A program made the position numbers and the translations under genes. Source: Cellvibrio sp. PSBB006 (GTDB lineage: Bacteria > Pseudomonadota > Gammaproteobacteria > Pseudomonadales > Cellvibrionaceae). Taken from it: DNA of 64,000 nt. Every line of letters begins with the position of its first letter. Position 1 is the first letter of the stretch. Positions 18,483 to 26,879 of the stretch are shown piece by piece. Below the pieces are notes generated by a model, which worked only from the letters and a program-made list of their open reading frames with translations, was not told the DNA's origin and ran no database searches. The stretch lies in NCBI RefSeq assembly GCF_002162135.1, contig NZ_CP021382.1, positions 3,532,001-3,596,000 on the forward strand. Direction: 5' to 3'.

Positions 18483-19361
18483 ATGGCTATCCGTATCCTC
18501 GTCGTTGATGACGCCACTTTTATCCGTGACATGGTCAAGAAACACCTGCGGGAAAAAATCCCCGGTGTTGAAGTCTATGAAGCGGTAGACGGCAGTCGCG
18601 CGCTGGCCGCGATGAAAAGCCAGACCATGGACCTGATCCTCTCGGATTGGGAAATGCCCAACATGAGCGGCGAAGAACTCTTGCGCGCCGTGCGCAGCAG
18701 CGACCAGGGCGCCACCACACCCTTCGTGATGATCTCCAGCCGCGGCGACCGCAACCACGTCATCAAAGCGGTCGAGTCCGGCGTATCCGACTACCTCACC
18801 AAACCCTTTACGCCCGAAGAATTACTGCGCAAAGTCTTCAAACAACTCAAAGCTGTCGGCAAGGCACCCACCCACGCCGGCCGTCAGGCCAGCACCCAAG
18901 GCATTGCCTTCGCCTCGGTAGACGTACTCACCGGCACACGAGCACCCCAACCCACAGCTAACCCCAATCCCCTCATCAACCCGGCCAGCAGCGCCAGCCT
19001 CCTGACCGGCGGCGCCGCTAAACCCAAGCCTGCTGCCAAAGCCGCCAACATCAAAGGCAAAGCCCAACTGCGCTTCTCCAACAACGCCAAACCCTGCGCC
19101 TGCGTCATCCGCGAACTCTCCCTGCAATCCCTCGGCGGCCTGATGCAACGCAGCGACAACCTGCCCACCGTCTTCGACCAAGCCGTAGTAGACATCGAAA
19201 TGGGCGACGGCGGCGACCTCGCCCGGGTTAACGGCTACGTCCACAGCATCCAGGCCGGCGAAAACCGCGCGGAAACCAACGTGGTAAAAATCGTGATTCG
19301 CTTTGTCGATAACGATGCGGAAAAGTTTGAGGTGCTGTCGCAGTATATTGCGCAGATGTGA
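18483..19361 (+). CDS. CheY-like response regulator with C-terminal PilZ-like domain
   Basis: This is a 292-residue protein. Residues 1-125 form a receiver domain with D9/D10, phospho-acceptor D55 (SDWEMPNMSG), S85/S86 and K107 (LTKPF). A low-complexity Ala/Pro/Asn/Thr-rich linker spans about 130-195. The C-terminal part (about 200-290) looks PilZ-like (RELSLQSLGGLM), but the usual RxxxR motif for c-di-GMP is not evident, so binding is uncertain. Such proteins couple phosphorelay signals to surface or motility outputs. A partner kinase is not in the window. Base use is strikingly C-rich compared with uvrD. Confidence 0.8.
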   Translation: MAIRILVVDDATFIRDMVKKHLREKIPGVEVYEAVDGSRALAAMKSQTMDLILSDWEMPNMSGEELLRAVRSSDQGATTPFVMISSRGDRNHVIKAVESGVSDYLTKPFTPEELLRKVFKQLKAVGKAPTHAGRQASTQGIAFASVDVLTGTRAPQPTANPNPLINPASSASLLTGGAAKPKPAAKAANIKGKAQLRFSNNAKPCACVIRELSLQSLGGLMQRSDNLPTVFDQAVVDIEMGDGGDLARVNGYVHSIQAGENRAETNVVKIVIRFVDNDAEKFEVLSQYIAQM

Positions 19362-19432
19362 AATCAGAGACGGGTTGTTAAAAGATTAAATTCTACGGTG
19401 CTTGTTGCAGCCTGCACCAAGTGAGTTTGGCG

Positions 19433-19522
19433 TTGGGATAGTGGTTCCGAAACCCTCAAGTCATGGATGACTTGAGGGAGCTACAGGGATGTATTTATGC
19501 GTTTTCGGAACCACTATCCCAA
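19433..19522. repeat. Long inverted-repeat element, copy 2
   Basis: Outer arms 19433-19452 and 19503-19522 are perfect 20-base inverted repeats. An inner perfect 12-bp hairpin occupies 19453-19478 (CCCTCAAGTCAT, GG, ATGACTTGAGGG). The segment 19475-19505 is the reverse complement of 6185-6215 at 26 of 31 bases. It lies between the convergent ends of the response-regulator gene and the gene at 19556. The outer arms differ in sequence from copy 1 although each copy is internally symmetric. Confidence 0.78.
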
Positions 19523-19555
19523 TGACAAACGGGCTACGAAGTCTGTAGCTTGGTA

Positions 19556-20329
19556 TTACAAATAATCCGCATATTTCTCCGCATACTTCCTAACCTTCTT
19601 ATGCGCCGCATTATCCTTGGCAATCCGCTCCAACGTCCCCTTGTACTTACCATTCCCCGACTCGCCCAAGGTACGACACATCCACGCCATCGCATCCAGA
19701 TGCTCCGGATTTGTACTGCTCTTATACTGCGCAGCCAAAATCTCATGCACCTCATCCATCAACTCAACATCCGTTTTGTGATGGTTATAAACCAGACGAG
19801 TACCCGTACTGACCAGATCCGGCAGACTGGCATTCAACATATTCTTGATCCGCAGTTTATCCAGCTCAGCCTGAGACTGCGCAAGATGATTATCCTTGGC
19901 AATAACCGGATTCCAGCTCTGGTTAACAGCCAGGCGCTGTGACGCAATCTCCACATGCTTGCGCAATTTTCTCTTGCGCGTCTGCATCGCCAGAATTTTG
20001 TCAAATAAGGGCTGGTATTTTGGATTACCGGACAAGGCGAGACCCTTGGCCAGCCAGGAATTTAACTCAATCTCAGCGGGCAATTGGGCCTTATAATTCG
20101 CCTCCAGCCGCTCAGCGGCAACATCAAAGATCTCCGGATCAGAGATGCCGCTCCACTCCAGTTTACTGATCGCCGCCCGAACCTGGGCAGCATCGCCGGC
20201 AAAGGCATTTTTCAGTGGTTGCAACTCGGCCTCCAACACCGGGCTGGATTCAGCGTGCAGAGCCTGGGCGTAACCGAACATAAGTAACAGGGAAAAAGCG
20301 CAGAAACGCGCGCGAAGTAAAACGTTCAT
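19556..20329 (-). CDS. Exported protein of unknown function
   Basis: The 257-residue protein has a signal peptide (FSLLLMFGYAQALHA, cut near residue 26). The mature part is charged and largely alpha-helical, with repeated Lys/Ala/Leu patterns such as AAERLEANYKAQLPAEIELN and HEILAAQYKSSTNPEHLDAMAWMCRTLG. The spacing of such segments hints at HEAT- or TPR-like repeats in the periplasm, but no family was recognised. It lies upstream of nothing obvious on its own strand. The next leftward gene is the one at 20461, whose transcript may continue into it. Confidence 0.65.
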   Translation of the reverse strand: MNVLLRARFCAFSLLLMFGYAQALHAESSPVLEAELQPLKNAFAGDAAQVRAAISKLEWSGISDPEIFDVAAERLEANYKAQLPAEIELNSWLAKGLALSGNPKYQPLFDKILAMQTRKRKLRKHVEIASQRLAVNQSWNPVIAKDNHLAQSQAELDKLRIKNMLNASLPDLVSTGTRLVYNHHKTDVELMDEVHEILAAQYKSSTNPEHLDAMAWMCRTLGESGNGKYKGTLERIAKDNAAHKKVRKYAEKYADYL

Positions 20330-20430
20330 CCTTTCCTCCGGGGAAGTGATTATTGGAATAGCCGATGAGCCACGGGTAACGAGGCGCCAGAATTTTCTAC
20401 CAGTAGCAGGAATAACTCAATGGCTGGCGA

Positions 20431-20453
20431 GGGGCGGCAGCGAAGGCCGCCCC
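20431..20453. terminator. GC-rich hairpin after the gene at 20461
   Basis: GGGGCGGC (20431-20438) and GCCGCCCC (20446-20453) pair perfectly over 8 bp with a 7-base loop, directly beyond the stop of the leftward gene that ends at 20461. There is no U-tract, so it is either a weak or Rho-dependent termination region or an mRNA-stabilising hairpin. Confidence 0.5.
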
Positions 20454-20460
20454 ACCAGGT

Positions 20461-20901
20461 TTACTTAAGCTCGACCACATCACCCAACAAAGCCACACCG
20501 GACATCAGCGCACCGGAGCCGCACTTGAAAGTATCGGTGCTGGTGGTTGTGCTGCCGCGATAGTTGGAACGGATGTTCACCACCGCATTGCCGCCTTCTT
20601 TTTCCGCGCGATCGCGCAGGGATTTCAGGGCAGACAAAAACACCCACTCGCACGCCTGCCGATCTGACTTGCCCACGCCGTTGGTTTTCTTGTTGGAGCC
20701 GAACTCTCCGAAACGCTTGCTGACCGGGCCGTGCTTTTGCGCACCGAAATAAAACTTGATGTTATCGCCAAGGATATTCTTGGCGTTTTCCGTGGCCAGG
20801 GCTTCAGCGATGGAGTAGTCCTGAATATCGTCGCGGGCCTGGGCGGAGATGGCACAGCACATTAGCGTAGCAGCAGCGCAGGCAAGAGAAATTGCTTTCA
20901 T
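20461..20901 (-). CDS. Small exported protein (excinuclease-subunit-like annotation class)
   Basis: The 146-residue product has a signal peptide (LACAAATLMCCAISAQA, cut near residue 22). The mature domain has GDNIKFYFGAQKHG, GVGKSDRQACEWVFLSAL, EGGNAVVNIRSNY and TFKCGSGALMSGVALLG. The EGGNAVVNIRS plus GxALxG layout recalls the small YbjQ-like/heavy-metal-binding proteins that databases often mislabel as excinuclease ATPase subunits. No ATPase motif exists here. Two mature cysteines could form a disulfide. The function is unknown. Confidence 0.65.
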   Translation of the reverse strand: MKAISLACAAATLMCCAISAQARDDIQDYSIAEALATENAKNILGDNIKFYFGAQKHGPVSKRFGEFGSNKKTNGVGKSDRQACEWVFLSALKSLRDRAEKEGGNAVVNIRSNYRGSTTTSTDTFKCGSGALMSGVALLGDVVELK

Positions 20902-21019
20902 AGGATGTCCTTAAAACAAAACGTGTGAAAGGGAAAGATTGGCTCAAACCCCTGACGTCTGGATCAGCGGCTTGATGGGAGGGAATAGTAGAGAAGTTTT
21001 AGCGACAGCAGAATCTTTT

Positions 21020-21448
21020 TTATGCCTGGGGCTGGTTCAACACCAAACGTCCGCGCATGACCGGTAGTTGGCCCTGCTGCGCCAGCACCTCGTAGATTGC
21101 GCCGCTGCTGTTGTTCAACAGGCATTGGGCATCAATGTCGATGGGGGTGCTGTTGTCCACCGCGCTTTCCAGTAACTCAACGGATTTCACTGCGCCGAGA
21201 TACGCCGGACGCGTCTCGCCCAGTTTGCTATTGAGCAAGGCGGCGTGCACCGCTGCTGCCTGTGCGGCGTATTCGATCAGCATGACGCTGTGTAGCTGAT
21301 CCTTTTCGAACAATGGATTGGAGGTGCGGGCAAAGTCGGTGCTGCGGCAGTGGATACGCTCATTGTCCCAGCTGACCACTTCGTCGAGCATGCACATGCT
21401 TTCGCCGTGGGGGATAAGATCGACAATTTCGCGGCGCGTTAATGACAC
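21020..21448 (-). CDS. ApeP-like 3-hydroxyacyl-ACP dehydratase (second copy)
   Basis: This is a 142-residue hotdog protein. It starts MSLTRREIVDLIPHGESMCMLDEVVSWD and has MLIEYAAQAAAVHAALLNSK, the pattern of the ApeP/COG4706 dehydratases of aryl-polyene (APE) clusters, where the early His (here IPHGE) and the later Glu (IEYAAQ) would be catalytic. It should dehydrate 3-hydroxyacyl-ACP intermediates to enoyl-ACP, introducing polyene double bonds. It is the last gene of the leftward arm and overlaps the upstream gene by 10 bases. A second ApeP-like gene is at 35324, and the two are divergent in sequence. Confidence 0.8.
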   Translation of the reverse strand: MSLTRREIVDLIPHGESMCMLDEVVSWDNERIHCRSTDFARTSNPLFEKDQLHSVMLIEYAAQAAAVHAALLNSKLGETRPAYLGAVKSVELLESAVDNSTPIDIDAQCLLNNSSGAIYEVLAQQGQLPVMRGRLVLNQPQA

Positions 21449-22233
21449 GGCTTCACCTCAATGGTTAGGGCGGGATTGTTGTTAGCCGCCAGCAGCATAT
21501 GACCCGATTGTTGCCGTGCAATGAACTCCAGTAACGGCAGGCTGCGCGCAGCGGGATTACGCAAGCGCATGGCTTCCAATGATGCCAGCTGTGCCGATGT
21601 ACTTTCTGCCGATTCAGCAATGGTCAGGGTCAGTTGCGCCAGACTGTCGGCAGATTCTGTTGGCGAGAGTAACAACGCCACCCCAAAATCCTGGCTGATG
21701 GGCCGCTTGCTCTGCAGGGGTTCCGGCGGTTTGATATCGTAGACGGCCAGGATCGTCGGCAGCTGTTCGATAACACACAGATTTGCCGCCTCCAACAGAC
21801 CGGCGCAGAAACTGTCGTCAAAGGCCGAAATGCTGGTGGAGGGTGCGCGACTGCCGGTCGCGATGCTCCAGTAACCGGCAGCGGAATTGTGCACGGAATT
21901 GTGGAATTGGGTCGGCGACACCAGACGCTCCGGCTCGCACAAGGCTTTGCAGATCTGGTCGATGATCGGGTAGTCGCCACCGGATGAAGCAAACACGGCG
22001 GCACACTGGCGAATGTCTATCGGTTTTTGCCGCAGTAAGTCTTCACACACGCGGAACGCCATACGCACCAGATCAGTAGCGCGGCGTCGCTCATTGGCCG
22101 GCAATTGTTCCGGCTTGTAGCGCTCCAGTTCATTGGCCGCGTAAGTCTGCTCCCCGCGCAACACCGGCAGGCTTTCTTGCCAGCCATTCAAACCCGGCGC
22201 GGCTAAACCTATCGCGTCGACAAAGACTTTCAT
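21439..22233 (-). CDS. Ketosynthase-like chain-length factor (ApeC-like)
   Basis: The 264-residue protein is a short ketosynthase-like fold. PTQFHNSVHNSAAGYWSIATG is typical of APE chain-length-factor-like proteins. The place where ketosynthases carry their catalytic Cys reads SISAFDDSFCAGLLEA, with no TACSS motif, so it is probably catalytically inactive in condensation. In type II polyketide systems such partners pair with an active ketosynthase and set chain length. It overlaps the upstream ketosynthase by 4 bases, which favours translation of a complex. It is shorter than a full ketosynthase (about 400 residues). Confidence 0.8.
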   Translation of the reverse strand: MKVFVDAIGLAAPGLNGWQESLPVLRGEQTYAANELERYKPEQLPANERRRATDLVRMAFRVCEDLLRQKPIDIRQCAAVFASSGGDYPIIDQICKALCEPERLVSPTQFHNSVHNSAAGYWSIATGSRAPSTSISAFDDSFCAGLLEAANLCVIEQLPTILAVYDIKPPEPLQSKRPISQDFGVALLLSPTESADSLAQLTLTIAESAESTSAQLASLEAMRLRNPAARSLPLLEFIARQQSGHMLLAANNNPALTIEVKPCH

Positions 22234-23405
22234 ACGCGCGCTCCTACCACCAGGCTGCAGTTGCTACCGCCGAAGCCGAAGGAGTTGGTCAGAACCCGGC
22301 GCACCGGCTGTTGCACGGCGGTGAGCGGCAGGGCGATGCGCATCCCGTCGTCCGGTTGTTGCAAATGCAGGTTGGACGGGATGCGATTGTGGGTAATGCT
22401 CATCAGGGAAAAGCCGGTTTCCACGATCCCGGCGGCGCCCAGGGTATGGCCGGTCCAGCCTTTTGTGGAGCTGGCCCAGATGTGTTCGCCAAACAAGTGG
22501 GCCACGGCCTTGGATTCGGCAGCATCGTTGGCCAGTGTGCCGGTACCGTGCAGGTTGATGTAATCAATATCCTCGCTGGCGAGACCCGCTTTATCCAGTG
22601 CCATCTGCATGGCCAGCGACGCGCCCTCGCCGTCCGGATGCGGCGAAGACATATGATAAGCGTCGCCACTTTCGCCATAGCCCAGTAACGCCAGAGGGCT
22701 GTCTGCATCTTTTTCCAGCAGGGCAAAACCGCCGGCTTCACCGATGGAGATGCCGCTGCGATCTTTATCGAAGGGTTTGCATTTGTCCGGCGATACCAGT
22801 TGTAGCGAATGGAAACCATAAAGTGTCGTCAGGCACAGGGAATCCACCCCTCCCACAATCGCCGCGTCGCACATGCCGGTGGCGATGGCCCGGTAAGCGG
22901 AGGCAAATACCTTGGCGCTGGAGGAACAGGCTGTAGAGATAGCAATACACACACCGCGTGCGCCCAGCGCCTGCTGCACAAAGTCCGCTACCGAAAAGAC
23001 ATTGTGAGTGGAGCGATAGTGATACCAGTCTGGCAAGTGATCGCGGGATTCGAAGTAAGCGAGTTCGGTCTGGTGGATGCCCGAGGTGCTGGTACCGATA
23101 AACACCCCCACCCGAGCGGCGCCGTATGTCTCAATGGCTTGGCTAGCTTTGGCCAGGAAGTCATCCTGTTGCAAGGCCAGCCAGGCCAGGCGGTTGTTGC
23201 GGCAGTCGTAGTTGGCCAGACGAGCAGGTAATGCTTGTTGATCCACACCGGCCACTTCGCCGATCCAGGTAGGCAGGTCGGTGATGTCAAAAAAATCGCA
23301 GGGTTTCAATCCACTTTCAGCGCGGTCGATCTTGTCCCAATTGGCGGCGCGTCCGGCACCCAGGCAGGTGGTGAGCGTGTAATCAGTGATCGCCAGTGGA
23401 GTCAT
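22230..23405 (-). CDS. 3-oxoacyl-ACP synthase (FabF-like ketosynthase) of the aryl-polyene cluster
   Basis: The 391-residue ketosynthase has the full catalytic triad: Cys160 (ISTACSSS), His286 (NLHGTGT) and His320 (GHTLGA). It condenses malonyl-ACP with the growing polyene acyl chain. The ATG at 23405 is used, though ATG at 23420 is possible. Both overlap the end of the preceding acyltransferase gene. In APE pathways this subunit is ApeO-like and works with the inactive partner encoded next. A second ketosynthase is at 36529. Confidence 0.9.
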   Translation of the reverse strand: MTPLAITDYTLTTCLGAGRAANWDKIDRAESGLKPCDFFDITDLPTWIGEVAGVDQQALPARLANYDCRNNRLAWLALQQDDFLAKASQAIETYGAARVGVFIGTSTSGIHQTELAYFESRDHLPDWYHYRSTHNVFSVADFVQQALGARGVCIAISTACSSSAKVFASAYRAIATGMCDAAIVGGVDSLCLTTLYGFHSLQLVSPDKCKPFDKDRSGISIGEAGGFALLEKDADSPLALLGYGESGDAYHMSSPHPDGEGASLAMQMALDKAGLASEDIDYINLHGTGTLANDAAESKAVAHLFGEHIWASSTKGWTGHTLGAAGIVETGFSLMSITHNRIPSNLHLQQPDDGMRIALPLTAVQQPVRRVLTNSFGFGGSNCSLVVGARV

Positions 23406-24300
23406 GCTGCCAGAAATCATAAAAGTTAAACCAGTTAAGCGGATGCTGCCGCGCGTGGTGTTCCAGACGCTGGCAGTAAGTATTCATGCCCTGTGCGATG
23501 GCCTCGGTGCGATCCCGCCGCCCGCTACCCAGACGTTCCGTGATCAGTTCGAAGTGCAGTGCGTAACGATTGCCGCCGTGGTACACCCCGAAACAGGCGA
23601 TCACCGGTGCCTGTAACACGCTTGCCAGCTGCCAGCAGCCTACCGGAAACGGTGCGGGTTCGCCGAAGAAATTCTGCAACACCGTGCGCTCGCCACTGCC
23701 ACCGCGATCCGCCATGATGCCCACCATTTCACCCCTGGCAATGCATTCGCTCAGCAGTAACGCGAGTGCCGGACCGGGTGTGCGGGCGTCGATAACCCCT
23801 TGAGCCAGTTGCGGATCGAGCCGCTGAATTAACGTCAGCGCGTTGGGGTTGTGTTGGATATCCAACAGAATGCGCACCGGCAACGCCTGTTCGCGCACGC
23901 CCATCACCCGCATTGCATCAAAACTGCCGAAGTGCGCGGCGAGCAGCACGCAGCCCTTGTCCCGGTAATACGTAAATAATTCGCCACCGTGTATCTCCAA
24001 CTGGAATTTTTTTTCACGCCCGGCGAGAAACAAAATGCGGTCCATGGACACCACGGCGAAGGTCAGCAAGTGGCGGTAAATGTCCCACCAATGCGGTGGG
24101 CGCTGCAGTGCCCGCGCAAGGAATTGACGCGATGCCCGGCGCGCGCGGCCGACGAATAAAAAATAATAAAACACGATAGGACACAGCATCACAAAGATCG
24201 CACCGCGCCCCAGGTTGAGTGCCACCCAGCTCAGCAATGCCAGTACAAACGGATTACCTTTTTCGCGCTGTTGCCGCCAGTCATCACGCATGGTGTGCAT
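23383..24300 (-). CDS. LpxL/HtrB-like acyltransferase
   Basis: The 305-residue protein belongs to the lysophospholipid/LPS acyltransferase (LABLAT) family. It has an N-terminal membrane anchor (LALLSWVALNLGRGAIFVML), then CVLLAAHFGSFDAMRVMG (HX4D-like HFGSFD), GIMADRGGSGERTVLQNFFG and a region resembling LpxL. ATG at 24300 is chosen (ATG 24291 is an alternative). Both overlap the upstream hotdog gene. APE clusters encode such an enzyme, probably to attach the aryl-polyene acyl chain to a lipid. The acceptor is not shown by sequence. Confidence 0.85.
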   Translation of the reverse strand: MHTMRDDWRQQREKGNPFVLALLSWVALNLGRGAIFVMLCPIVFYYFLFVGRARRASRQFLARALQRPPHWWDIYRHLLTFAVVSMDRILFLAGREKKFQLEIHGGELFTYYRDKGCVLLAAHFGSFDAMRVMGVREQALPVRILLDIQHNPNALTLIQRLDPQLAQGVIDARTPGPALALLLSECIARGEMVGIMADRGGSGERTVLQNFFGEPAPFPVGCWQLASVLQAPVIACFGVYHGGNRYALHFELITERLGSGRRDRTEAIAQGMNTYCQRLEHHARQHPLNWFNFYDFWQHDSTGDH

Positions 24301-24604
24301 CCGTTTGGTGATAAAGGCATTGGGCTTTGGCAACGGGCGTATTCGCGCAGAAAATCTCTACCGTCAAGCTGCCGTTGTTGGCTGTTACCTGCAATTGCAA
24401 TTGATCGCCGGGTTTGACGATGTGCAAAAACTTGCATTGTTTGATCAGGTGCACGGCGAAGCTTTCCTGCTTGAGCAATTCAATTATCCAGCGCAACAAG
24501 AGCGCGCCGGGTACCAGCGGATTGCCGGGAAAATGGCCGGCATAGGACGGGTGATCCTCGGGGACTGAAAACGTTAAGGTGTATTGGGCAACCTTATCAG
24601 TCAT
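24284..24604 (-). CDS. Small FabA/FabZ-like hotdog protein (ApeI-like)
   Basis: The 106-residue protein has SYAGHFPGNPLVPGALLLRWIIELL, the FabZ/ApeI hotdog helix with the His in GHFPGNP and a second catalytic-type position downstream. It is expected to act as a 3-hydroxyacyl-ACP dehydratase (or a related thioester enzyme) in polyene formation. It overlaps the preceding ligase gene by 8 bases. Another ApeI-like gene is at 30028, so the cluster carries duplicates on its two arms. Confidence 0.8.
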   Translation of the reverse strand: MTDKVAQYTLTFSVPEDHPSYAGHFPGNPLVPGALLLRWIIELLKQESFAVHLIKQCKFLHIVKPGDQLQLQVTANNGSLTVEIFCANTPVAKAQCLYHQTDAHHA

Positions 24605-25976
24605 GGCTTTGGCTCCATAAGGTTTGCAACGCAGCGTGGGTTAATTTGCCGGTTTCATTGCGCGGCAAACGGTCCACCTTGCGTAGCGGGCGCGGTAAGA
24701 ACGCCGGGTCCATGTGTAAGGCGAGTTGTTGCAGGATGTGTTTTTCGGGTAAGTCGCTGACCACCAAGGCCGCTGGCCGTTGATTGGCCGTGTCGCGTGT
24801 TGGTAAGAAAAAGACGCCGTCGTGTACGCCGTCTATGGCCAGCAGTTTCAAACTTAAATCCGCCAGGGACGCGCGTTTGCCCGCGACGTTGATCATGTCC
24901 GCGTTGCGTCCCAGCAATAAAAAGTGTTCATCGTCCTGCTGTTCCAGTTGATCCTGCAATAGCGCCGCTTCAGCCAGGTGCGGCGCGCGGGCGACAAAAC
25001 CCTGATCTGTGGCGCACAGGGAAAAACCATCCAGTAAATGCCATTGTTGTGTTTGGGTAGACGCCCGCGTCGCCATACTGCCCGCTTCCGTGCAGCCGTA
25101 AATTTCGCGCAGCGGCGTGTTAAAACAGTGCTCAGTGGCGGTGGCGAGGTCAGCGTCGAGCGGCGCGGTTGCCGACACCACACCGGCAATGTCAGGCATG
25201 GGCAATTCCGCATTGACCAGGGCGCGCAGGTGTATCGGCGTGCTGATCAGCAGTATCGGTGCCGGTGTGTTGCGTAACACCTGTCGGATATCCGCTGGAT
25301 AAAACGGCTTGTCGCGGTGTAAGCAGCATTCGCCCTGCAAGGCCATCATCACCGTCATCTCCAGACCGTACATATGTTGTGACGGCACCGTGGCGACAAG
25401 GGTCGGGTTGGTCAGATGTTGCGTAAAACGGGCGGCGAGTAAACGCGCTGTACCTGCCAGGGTGCCCCAGTATTTTTTATTGGCTGAAGGCTTGCCGGTG
25501 CTGCCGGAGGTGAACGCAATAGCGGCCAGTTGTTGGGCCGGAATCAGCGGTGCCTGTGTAGTATCTGTGGAAGTGTTCTCGCTGGATTTTTTCTCCGCAA
25601 ATAGGGTGCGAATATTGATACAGGGAATCTCACCTTCAATGTCGCTGTCGCTCAGGCAATAACAATCCGGGTAGTCAGCCGCAATCTGTGCAAGCGTCGC
25701 CCGCTGGCGGCCGGGGGGTAATAAATTAACGCTGTTGTTAAGCAAAGCTGCGCAGAAGGCGAGCAAAAAATAATAGCGGTCTTCACAGACATTAAACACA
25801 AACGCGGCATTCGGTAAACCGGCGCGCAGGCGGGCGAGGTCGCGCAGAAAATCGGCCTGGGTAATCGTCTGCTGATCGTTCACCAACAACACCGCTTGCG
25901 CGCGATAAGGATGCAGTAGCGGCAAGTGCGCGTGATCAGCGAGTGAAACCCATTCAGGCTGTGCAGGTGATGACAT
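24597..25976 (-). CDS. Aryl acyl-ACP ligase (ApeH-like, AMP-binding)
   Basis: The 459-residue adenylate-forming enzyme has the P-loop-like IAFTSGSTGKPSANKKYWG motif, then LVATVPSQHMYGLEMTV, REIYGCTEAGSMATR and a C-terminal RLPRNETGKLTHAAL, where the Lys is the usual adenylation residue. It should activate a hydroxybenzoate-type starter and load it on an ACP. That fits the chorismatase encoded 1.8 kb away on the opposite strand. Substrate choice is inferred. It lies 2 bases downstream of the preceding membrane-protein gene and overlaps the next gene by 8. Confidence 0.87.
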   Translation of the reverse strand: MSSPAQPEWVSLADHAHLPLLHPYRAQAVLLVNDQQTITQADFLRDLARLRAGLPNAAFVFNVCEDRYYFLLAFCAALLNNSVNLLPPGRQRATLAQIAADYPDCYCLSDSDIEGEIPCINIRTLFAEKKSSENTSTDTTQAPLIPAQQLAAIAFTSGSTGKPSANKKYWGTLAGTARLLAARFTQHLTNPTLVATVPSQHMYGLEMTVMMALQGECCLHRDKPFYPADIRQVLRNTPAPILLISTPIHLRALVNAELPMPDIAGVVSATAPLDADLATATEHCFNTPLREIYGCTEAGSMATRASTQTQQWHLLDGFSLCATDQGFVARAPHLAEAALLQDQLEQQDDEHFLLLGRNADMINVAGKRASLADLSLKLLAIDGVHDGVFFLPTRDTANQRPAALVVSDLPEKHILQQLALHMDPAFLPRPLRKVDRLPRNETGKLTHAALQTLWSQSHD

Positions 25977-25978
25977 GA

Positions 25979-26572
25979 TCAGTGACGGATATTGGCCTGC
26001 GCAACAATGCGCAGGTATTCGATAAAACCGGGATGGTCGTGTTCAGGAAATAAATACTTGCGCAGGATAAATTCTCCGATAAACAACACACCCACCAAAC
26101 CGTAGTTGATGACATTGGTAAACCAGGACCAGACGTCCGGTTGCTCAAGCCAGGGCAGGATTATCGACCAGAGCATCATCACCAGAAAAACGCCGCACCA
26201 GAACTGCGTGATGCGCCGGGTGTAGCGCCGCATGGCCGGTGACAGTGGCCCGCGCGATGCCTCGCCGATGGCGGTGATCAGCGCTTCCTGTCCGGGCAGC
26301 AGCGTGCGGCCAAAGACAAACAGCAATAATAAAGGTAATAAAATCGGCGGCAGGTAAAGCACGTAAAGTGTGATATTCAAAAAACCAAAACCCAGTGCGA
26401 TCAGGCAGACACACATCAGCACCAGCCACGCGGTTTTATTGCCGCGTTGCAAGCCTTTGAACAACAGGCCGCAGGCAAAACAGATAATGGCAGCCACTTG
26501 CAGTTGCGGTACATCTGTCACCACGGAGAGATGTACCAGCAGGGGATAAAGGATGATCAGCGCGAGTGGCAT
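25979..26572 (-). CDS. COG4648-like membrane protein of the aryl-polyene cluster (ApeG-like)
   Basis: The 197-residue protein has about six hydrophobic helices. The start is MPLALIILYPLLVHLSVV, and there are RRITQFWCGVFLVMMLWSI and GVLFIGEFILRKYLFP further on. This matches the membrane proteins always found beside the ligase in APE and related pigment clusters. No enzyme motif is visible, and its role is unknown (perhaps a scaffold for a membrane-bound synthesis complex). It sits between the ACP gene and the ligase gene with 16- and 2-base spacings. Confidence 0.8.
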   Translation of the reverse strand: MPLALIILYPLLVHLSVVTDVPQLQVAAIICFACGLLFKGLQRGNKTAWLVLMCVCLIALGFGFLNITLYVLYLPPILLPLLLLFVFGRTLLPGQEALITAIGEASRGPLSPAMRRYTRRITQFWCGVFLVMMLWSIILPWLEQPDVWSWFTNVINYGLVGVLFIGEFILRKYLFPEHDHPGFIEYLRIVAQANIRH

Positions 26573-26588
26573 ATCCCGGCAGGAACGA

Positions 26589-26867
26589 TCAGCTGCGCTG
26601 ACTATTGATGTAGGTGCACAGCGAGCGCAGGCTGAAAAAGATCGCCTTGTTATTTTCGTCGTCGGCCTTTAATTGCACCTTGTAATGCTTGGCCACCGCG
26701 AGGGAAATCTCCAGTGCGTCGATGGAGTCCAGCCCCAGGCTGTCGGGCTTACTTGGGTCAAACAAGGGCGCTTCCGGGTTGATTTCTTCTGCGCTGATGT
26801 CTTCCAGATCCAGCGCGCTCACCAGCACCTTGGCCAGTTCATATTCCTGTTCGGTTTGCGTAATCAT
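26589..26867 (-). CDS. Acyl carrier protein, first (leftward) ACP
   Basis: This is a 92-residue acidic protein. The phosphopantetheine site is Ser48 in GLDSIDALE, the ACP signature. Helix pattern and length fit a type II ACP of APE systems (ApeE-like). It would carry the aryl starter or growing polyene as a thioester. A phosphopantetheinyl transferase gene is not in the window, so a host enzyme must modify it. A second ACP at 29743 suggests the two have separate jobs. Confidence 0.93.
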   Translation of the reverse strand: MITQTEQEYELAKVLVSALDLEDISAEEINPEAPLFDPSKPDSLGLDSIDALEISLAVAKHYKVQLKADDENNKAIFFSLRSLCTYINSQRS

Positions 26868-26879
26868 TTACTCGTCCTG

